From Artemia franciscana (lineage: Eukaryota; Arthropoda; Branchiopoda; Anostraca; Artemiidae): a stretch of 64,000 bases of DNA. The position numbers and the translations under genes were made by a program. The notes beneath the pieces are model-generated. The model was given only the letters and a program-made list of their open reading frames with translations. It was not told where the DNA came from and searched no databases. Within the stretch, counting starts at the first letter, position 1, and every line of letters starts with the position of its first letter. The stretch spans positions 35,560,917 through 35,624,916 of the forward strand of contig NC_088872.1 of NCBI RefSeq assembly GCF_032884065.1. Reading direction: 5' to 3'. Below are positions 57,732 to 64,000 of this stretch, in pieces.

Positions 57732-58700
57732 TTAGACTCGTTTTGATAGGGGTTTACAATTATTTATCGCCTTACTAGCCAGACACCTTGCACTGCAGTT
57801 TATATGGCCTTTCGTTTTGTACAATGTGCAGAATATATCTTTCATGCATCTATTATCCTTCATGGAGGTATGGTCAGAAGCACTGCAATGACCACAAATA
57901 TGCGTCAGTATGTAGTCGGTCGATTGCTCAAAGTTGCCGATTTCCATTGCCCTTGATGCACTTGGAACAAGGGATTCTACATCAGTATGAGTCTTGTTAG
58001 GTGGAACCTGCTTCAGGACTGCAATAAACAGTTTCTCTTTGAGCATAGCAGCAACCTCATGCTTGCTAGCTTTCATTTTCTCAGCAGATGATTTAGGTTT
58101 GACATACAATCTTCAGTCAAGTTTCAACTTTCTTAGCTCACTTATTTCCGCTGAGTCGGGACAAACGCTGTCCAAAAGCTGCTCAAGAGCATCAGGGTTA
58201 TCGAGAGATGTTGGCATTTTTAGAACAACAGCATAAGATGACTGAGGATTTATAGCTACTTAATTAGCAAGGCCTGGGACTCTACTCCTCGAGGGACAGC
58301 CTAGGCCCGCACTTTAGCTGTAGACACAAAATTCTTGAATCCTAGGCATAAATCGCTTGCCTTTCGAGGTAGCATAGCGCTTGCCTTACCAGCAAATGTA
58401 GGGATTTCATCTGGTTCATATATAACGAACTTTAGTAGGGTCACTGAATTCTTATCACAACAGTCAAGAACTTTGAAAATGTCAGCAACTTTCTGCTTCT
58501 CGGTTTGCCAAGTAGCGCCTTGCCATAGACCAAATAATGTTTTTCGCTTCGTTTACCAGATCTTCTGATAATCGCAACCATTTTTAATGATATCTTTGTT
58601 GGTATTTCCTTTTGATTTCGCTCTTACGGCAAAATTTATCACAACAATCTGTACTAGTCCATCTGGCAGCATCCTGGGACGAACCCCAATAGACAAGGGA
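57732..58700 (-). pseudogene. LINE ORF1 with Cys/His knuckles, broken
   Basis: The 57732-58109 frame has SSAEKMKASKHEVAAMLKEK, then CGHCSASDHTSMKDNRC and CTLYKTKGHINCSARC, two zinc-knuckle-like motifs of a gag-like ORF1. Upstream parts (58768-58553 and the neighbouring frames to 58256) continue the protein across frameshifts, e.g. DIFKVLDCCDKNSVTLLKFV. It lies directly 5' of the endonuclease at 57630 and 3' of the UTR at 58711-58975, the normal LINE order. A different ORF1 type from the one at 8890-9745. Confidence 0.6.
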
Positions 58701-58710
58701 AGCGTCAGCC

Positions 58711-58975
58711 CCCGTCCCACGGGATCCTCGCAGTTTGAGGGAGACTCTCCCGCCAGGTACAACAGCACTTGCGACAGGAGACCGCTCCTCTTCTGCTTGT
58801 CAATCAGGGTTACTTAAAAAATGGCTTTGCACACTTAAATTGAAACCAGCACAAATCTATTTTACAAAATATGAACAAATGTCCAGAAACTAGGTCAGTA
58901 GATGACAACATTTTTAATCCATATGAAAATGTTTTGAAAGAATGGTCACACAATTAACACTGGTCGCTGAATATA
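58711..58975 (-). mobile_element. LINE 5' region
   Basis: GC-richer 5' region of the LINE at 57-58.7 kb; repeated at 44327-44578. GC content and position suggest an internal promoter, but no motif is claimed. Confidence 0.5.
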
Positions 58976-59369
58976 AATTTTTATAGTTTTTATATTTGAT
59001 GTAGTGTAAATTTTTTAATAATTGATCAGTATAAATATAGATAGTGGACAGGGATGATCATTCAGATTAACATAAATACACGAGGGCCAGAACCAAGGTA
59101 TGATAAGCTAGTTCTGGAGTTACTTGGTTGTTTAACATTTGTTTTTTCATAGGCATATATTTTGGGGGTGATACCTAGCACTGGGATGTCATAGGGAATT
59201 TATGGTAGGCACGCCACTTGCCTGGGCAGGGAATTTAAAGTGTCGAAACCCCATGGGCAAGTGTGTATTCTCCTGATGAGCCTTTGTGTTGGGTTGTCGC
59301 CTCTGAATTATTTGTCTTTTTTTATTTATTTTTATAATATTTGGTAAATGATGACTTATACTTACTTAT
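58976..59369. other. Nothing recognised
   Basis: AT-rich sequence with no recognisable coding signal between two LINE fragments. Confidence 0.35.
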
Positions 59370-60223
59370 GGCACGACTGCCTGTCAATGGATTATTCTTT
59401 ATGGTTGATTGTGTATGGCTTTGAACCTTTAATTATTTCTTTTATTTCAATTAAGGAGACTTCAGTAACACCTGATGTGCTATTAATTAAAAAATCTAAG
59501 TTCGGCTCCAATTTCGCCATGGTAATTACTATCAGTCGAATGATCATCCTTTAAAAACCACTTATTTAGTAGTATCACCCCGGCGTCCGTCACGGAGTTA
59601 GTCTTACTGCCGTAATCTTTTGTTACGTGTAGTAGCTGAATATGGCATTATTATTTTTACAAATTTTGTGGATTGTATTCTATGGATCCAAATTCAGTTC
59701 ATCTGCACATAATTTATTCCAGTCACTCTTTTTAGAATTTAAAATACCCAGTTCATATTTCGTTTTTGCATTCCTTAAATTAACCTCATTTTCGAGAGAA
59801 TTACAGGATTTAAATATCCGTAACAATCGTCTATACCCTTTTCTAAGGTCCGACAATTCTGAAGTCCACCCCGTGAATACTTTTTGGGAGAGCCACGACT
59901 CACTGGAGTTGATTCATTGGTAGCTTTTTGTATTAAGGCTGTTAAAGCATCTACAGCTTTATCTATTTCTTCAGTATCCCTAGTAGGGAGGGAATATAAA
60001 CTATCTATTTCTTTTAAAATAACCTTACTAAAACATTCCAGTTAGTTTTTTTGTAATTATACTTGGCGTGATTATCAATTTCCACAATATCCACCTCAAA
60101 AACTAGGTTAAACTTGATATACAAGTGTTCAGATAAGGATGGGGGGTCATTTGTCACTTCCCAGCTGTCAACAAATTTTAGTAAATTTAAACCAGCTGCT
60201 GTGATGTCGCGGCTAGAATTCAT
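59370..60223 (-). mobile_element. R1/LOA-like LINE fragment: endonuclease end, linker, RT start
   Basis: Minus strand: SSRDITAAGLNLLKFVDSWE then NDPPSLSEHLYIKFNL is the endonuclease C-terminus with SEH for SDH. YNYKKTNWNVL follows. After a frameshift comes a linker with GWTSELSDLRKGYRRLLRIF and AKTKYELGILNSKKSDWNKL (about 59850-59700). Further on, TEVSLIEIKEIIKGSKPYT (about 59470-59410) is the pre-RT segment. This pattern is typical of R1/LOA/I-type LINEs. Stops and shifts abound. Confidence 0.7.
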
Positions 60224-60500
60224 AAGTTGGCATATCTGGCATATCTTCAGTACTACTAATCATCTGCTGACAACAAAACTTTTTATTTATATCACAAACA
60301 GTACGCTGACGCAAGCTCGAAAGATTGTTAGTAATAGAGATACCCAGCCAACGGATACAATCAACAAGAGGGATAGTGGAATTAATACAGTGAAGGGGAG
60401 TAGCAGTAGTACAGTTATAGGGAAGAAACTCACATTTATCTATATTAAGTGAAAGGCCAATATCAGAATAAGCATCAGAAACCGTAGTGCTTGCTACCAC
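60213..60500 (-). mobile_element. LINE reverse transcriptase thumb fragment
   Basis: Open for 95 codons on the minus strand: SDAYSDIGLSLNIDKCEFLP and IPLVDCIRWLGISITNNLSS, the connection after the catalytic box with the WLG motif. It directly precedes the endonuclease fragment in minus orientation, although in an intact LINE it would follow it, so the junction is a rearrangement or two insertions. Confidence 0.65.
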
Positions 60501-60739
60501 TATAAAGAAATCTAATTGTTTTTTTCGTAATCCGTTTTGTCAAAAATTATCAATTTTAGTTTTTAAAAAGTACATGCTCCAGCCCTACTTTTGCTGTTTT
60601 TTAAAGAATTTGTTATGTTTGTCCCCACGGATAAGTAATTCTATTATAAAGGGAGACAATATTCCAAATCTTTATCTGTCTATACACAAAATGATTCAGA
60701 ATTTTTGTTGCCGAGGGTTATTCATGCTATATAAATAGG

Positions 60740-61843
60740 CTATATTTATGCTACATTTATGGCTATATATGCTATATAAGTAGGCCATGGTCCTTATATT
60801 ATATTTCTTATTTCATACTCCTCTTGTCATTATGTATCTTTAAAGTTGGTAGTAAAACCGACTTATTCATAAGAAATGAAAAAATTATAGCATTTTAATT
60901 TATTTTGATCCTTTATCCTCTCAATTTTTACCGAAAATGGACCACCTTTCGAAAAATATATGTCAAACTTTTAATAAAGATAAATTAAAAACGAAAAGCC
61001 GAAAAAAAAATCCGAGCGTCATTTATGAAACATCATTTTTGCTATGGGTAGCAGCAAATTCTTATGAATAAATTTTTTTCAGATTTTCAAAAAATAGATT
61101 TTCAGAAAATAAGCATAATTTGGGTAATTCAAAACTACTCCCTAGAAATTATAACATATTGAATGAATGTATTTAATACCCATCAATGGAAAAATAGATG
61201 GAGCATAAAATGAAAAACAAAACAAAAAGCACAAGACACTAATTCGTCTGACACAAACAAAACAAAATCACAACAATCAGAAACAGGTGCCGACTACTTC
61301 TCTAAAACATAACTTGGTGTAATTTTGGACTGGGTCAAGTATCTTCTCTTTTTTGGTGCTTTGCATAGAATAAGATAAAGCTCTATCGAGGAAACCCAAC
61401 ATAGTAGAAAATTAATAACCAGTAATTCCCTGGGTGGAATCTTTAAGACAAAGATGCGGCAAAATTATTTTAATGCTTAACAATTTCCAGTGATATTGTT
61501 TTATTTTTTCAGAGCGTTATGTGTAGATTGTTGCATGACAGTTTACTTTAAAAATGCCTAAGTTTGATTATTTTCCATTTGGGAAAAGAAAAAAAAATTG
61601 AACTTCAACCAAAAACGTAAATTGCTCGTATCTCTGTTTCTTTTTCTTTCTCTCTCTTTTTGATATCTCTCTTTCTCTCTCTGCGTCTTAGATATACATT
61701 AATTCTATCCATGAGTAAGGCTACTTGCTTTCATTATAGTGTTCAGTTTTTATACACCTCTTTTATTAACACCTATGTCTGTGCGTTATTGTCTATATAA
61801 ATTAAACCTTTTGTGTTTTACTAACCTTTTTTATTTTATGAAG
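60740..61843 (+). promoter_or_regulatory. 5' flank and leader of the DLGAP5-like gene
   Basis: No TE coding was seen. A short CTATATA-rich repeat is at 60725-60790. A CT-rich tract (61625-61690) lies upstream. CTAACCTTTTTTATTTTATGAAG directly before the ATG at 61844 looks like a branch point, pyrimidine tract and AG acceptor, so the leader may be spliced from a non-coding first exon. Confidence 0.4.
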
Positions 61844-63874
61844 ATGTCTACAAGAACTTTGAGGACAAGATCTTCTGGAAGAGACTCTAACGAAACAAGA
61901 CGTACCATTGCCAGATCCGAAGCTGCTAATTCACGGACACAGCAGCGAGAACAACAACGAGACAAGCTCCGATCCATCAAAAATGAGAGTCAGGGGCAAA
62001 CAAACTCAAATGTTTTAAAAACTGCTGCTGAGAAACGTAAGGAAAGACTCGAAAAATATCTAGAACAGAAGAAAATAAAAAAAGACATGGAAAGAAAAAA
62101 CAAGAAACCAGCATTTGTGGTTGGTGTTGTTCATCACAAGCCATTTGTCTTCTCAGATGACCATAGTCATATGCAGACGAGGTCTCAGGCTATAGGAGTC
62201 GCTCCCAAAGAAAACACCAGAGGGCCGAGATCAACTAATAATAAGAAAAATTCCTCAAATATCGCACCTAGGGGCTTTGTTTTTACTGCCCCTCCAGGGA
62301 TTGAAAACATGGAAGACTCCTTAAATTGGCCTAATCAGGTCACTACTGTTGACCCCTCAAACTGGGACTTTATTGGAGATGACAGTGGATCAACAGAAAC
62401 TGTACTAAAGAAAAAGAGAAGAGAGACTATGTTCGTTAAAACTCCTAAAGTTTCCGCTCTTCCGTGTTTGGACACAGTAAAAGAGGAGGAGAATGTCGCG
62501 TATTCGCCCACCCTTTGTTCTCCTTTAAAACGCAAGTCTATTTCTTTTTTATTACCTAATAACAAGTCTGAAGATAAATACACTAAGGTCGCCAAGACTC
62601 CTTACCAAAGAGCGATAAAAGTAGGTATGGACAAAGCTAAGGACAACCTGACTTTTGAAGGCATACAGAAACTATCTTTTGACATTGAACATAACTTTAT
62701 TTCAACCCCTGGAGCTCCTCAAACTTTAAATGACAGCTGCGGAGGCAGTTGTAATATTTACTCAGAAGATGCTTTTCCAAATCAGCAGAAAGATCAGGCC
62801 ACGCCTATTTTGAAAAATAGGCAGGTTTTGAGGAGGAGCTGTAGAAACGGAGCAAGCCAAAAACGCTTGTCCAGAAGATCTTTTGCAGATCAGATTGATG
62901 ATGAAGTAGCCTTGGAGAAAATTCAACCGGAGGAAATATTAAAGCCCAATAATGAGACAGACGAGCATGGTAACATCATGTTCAGAGCAAAACTAGAAAA
63001 AACTCCAGTAAAATCATGTGAAAATGGAACAGAGACGCCTGGGAGACGACTCACAAGAAGTGCTGCAAAAATGGCTGTAGAAACAGCCTCAGTAATTCCT
63101 TCAGAAAAGCATCCTCAATATACAAATACGCCGAGGAAGCAGAAGCCGAGGAATAACAGGAAGACTGAAAAAACCACGCAAAATATTTCCGGAGATTTGC
63201 CTAAAGACGAAGTTACTAAATTAACCACAGATAAAACTCCTAATATAAGAGAGGAAAGATCTTCATCACCAGCTGAAGTAAGCTGTTCTGATCTTCTTTC
63301 TATAACTGTAGTAGAAACTTCTAAGCCAAAGAGTATTCTGAAAACAAGAGGGTTATCTGCCCCTGAAAGTCCATCAACTTGTGCAAGTAAGATTGATAGA
63401 GTCTCTCCCATCCCAAAGATTCTGAAACCTGCCAGCCTGGAGGATATCGAGCACTTCAGAACGTTGCTTTTAGACGAAGAAAAACGGCTTGAAGAAGCTA
63501 AACAGAAATGGAACAAAGTTCTAAATGAAGATAAGGATTTCGATTTTATTCCTGAAGATCATAAGGGAGAGATCAGTGTTGCAATAGGCAAAACAAAAAT
63601 GGTCCTTCAAGATCATTTTATTCAATTTGAGTCCATCCTAAAAATGTCTGAGACTGATTCTAGTAAAAGGATTACTACTGCTGAAGATTTAGAGGGTTTT
63701 TGGGAAATGATCAAAATCACGATTAAAGAAGTGGATAAACGTCTGGAAAGACTTGAAGTATTAAAAGAAAATGAGTGGAAGGAAACACCGAAAACCCCGA
63801 AACTGAAGAAAAGAAACAAGAAAGCTATTTCAAAGGTGGCGAAAGAGACAGTTAAAAGAAATAGTAATTTAAAA
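61844..63874 (+). CDS. DLGAP5/HURP (mars)-like mitotic spindle protein, first coding exon, partial gene
   Basis: 677 codons from ATG at 61844 to a strong GTAAGT donor at 63875 (phase 0); the gene continues beyond the window. An ATG two codons earlier (61838) and a farther upstream in-frame start at 61739 are less likely because a splice-acceptor-like AG abuts 61844. The N-terminus is basic with KKIKKDMERKNKKPAFVVGV, the region that binds microtubules in HURP. The middle is low-complexity, rich in Ser/Thr-Pro sites (TP repeats such as KTPKVS, TPGRRLTR) that suit mitotic kinases. Residues about 525-645 match the GKAP/SAPAP domain: HFRTLLLDEEKRLEEA, GKTKMVLQDHFIQFESIL and DLEGFWEMIKI. Known role: kinetochore-fibre stabilisation near chromosomes. 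Confidence 0.85.
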
Positions 63875-64000
63875 GTAAGTTATATTCCATTATATTTTTG
63901 TGCCTTATAGAATCTTTTTTTCTTTTTCTTTTTTTTTGCGATAGCCCAGAAATATGATAAAACCAAATGATTCAATATGTTTGTTTCACATTTCTATTTC
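63875..64000 (+). other. Start of intron 1 of the DLGAP5-like gene
   Basis: GTAAGT donor followed by a stop in the read-through frame (63908) and T-rich sequence to the window end. Confidence 0.6.

Noticed and set aside
57788..58236. Plus-strand Cys-rich ORFs
   Set aside because: Antisense to the zinc-knuckle LINE ORF1 on the minus strand.

Overview
This window looks like eukaryotic nuclear DNA from an arthropod, plausibly a crustacean such as a brine shrimp. That is an inference from AT-rich composition, spliced genes with long introns, and the dense mix of LINEs, Penelope-like elements, a Mag-like Gypsy element, a tRNA-derived SINE and hairpin-ended repeats. No organism-specific marker was checked. 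Host coding sequence is a small part of the window; most of it is nested mobile elements and satellite arrays.

Host genes. (1) A minus-strand gene runs from about 21.56 kb down to about 0.08 kb. I reconstruct three well-supported exons (21410-21562, 10839-11014, 4351-4723) and a weaker fourth (79-279). All have canonical AG/GT borders where expected and compatible phases. The protein is TPR-like followed by a Cys/His-rich zinc-binding region, reminiscent of TTC3/DZIP3-type E3 ligases. Its introns hold Penelope-like copies, a LINE and a 7.5-kb palindromic element. (2) A p23/PTGES3-like CS-domain ORF lies on the minus strand at 28233-28691. It has its own start codon but could also be the first coding exon of gene 1. 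(3) The large 5' coding exon of a DLGAP5/HURP (Drosophila mars)-like mitotic gene is on the plus strand at 61844-63874 and runs out of the window.

Region by region. 0.3-9.9 kb: LINE and Penelope-like remnants plus a near complete, broken minus-strand LINE (5.64-9.75 kb). 11.4-12.9 kb: a copy of interspersed repeat X and a LINE reverse transcriptase fragment. 13.67-21.19 kb: a large foldback-type element with about 1.45-1.5-kb inverted arms around two kinds of satellite array, and no credible ORF. 21.7-23.35 kb: a LINE fragment, repeat X and a MITE-like element. 24.24-42.99 kb and 45.27-56.79 kb: two direct copies (A and B) of one segment. 56.87-60.5 kb: pieces of at least two more minus-strand LINEs.

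Copies A and B act as empty-site controls for each other. Copy A has two insertions of a hairpin-ended, T-tract-targeted element (Y) carrying about 290-bp G-tract-rich arrays, and a 3.0-kb block with the p23-like ORF. Copy B has a 1.54-kb insertion of a second hairpin-ended family (X) and a 161-bp tRNA-derived SINE with a 10-bp target duplication. Both share one Mag-like Gypsy element with about 104-bp LTRs that itself landed inside an older X copy. X and Y resemble Helentron-associated (HINE/DINE-like) elements by hairpin end, T-tract insertion and lack of target duplication; this is inference. No CRISPR array, operon or intact functional RNA gene was seen.
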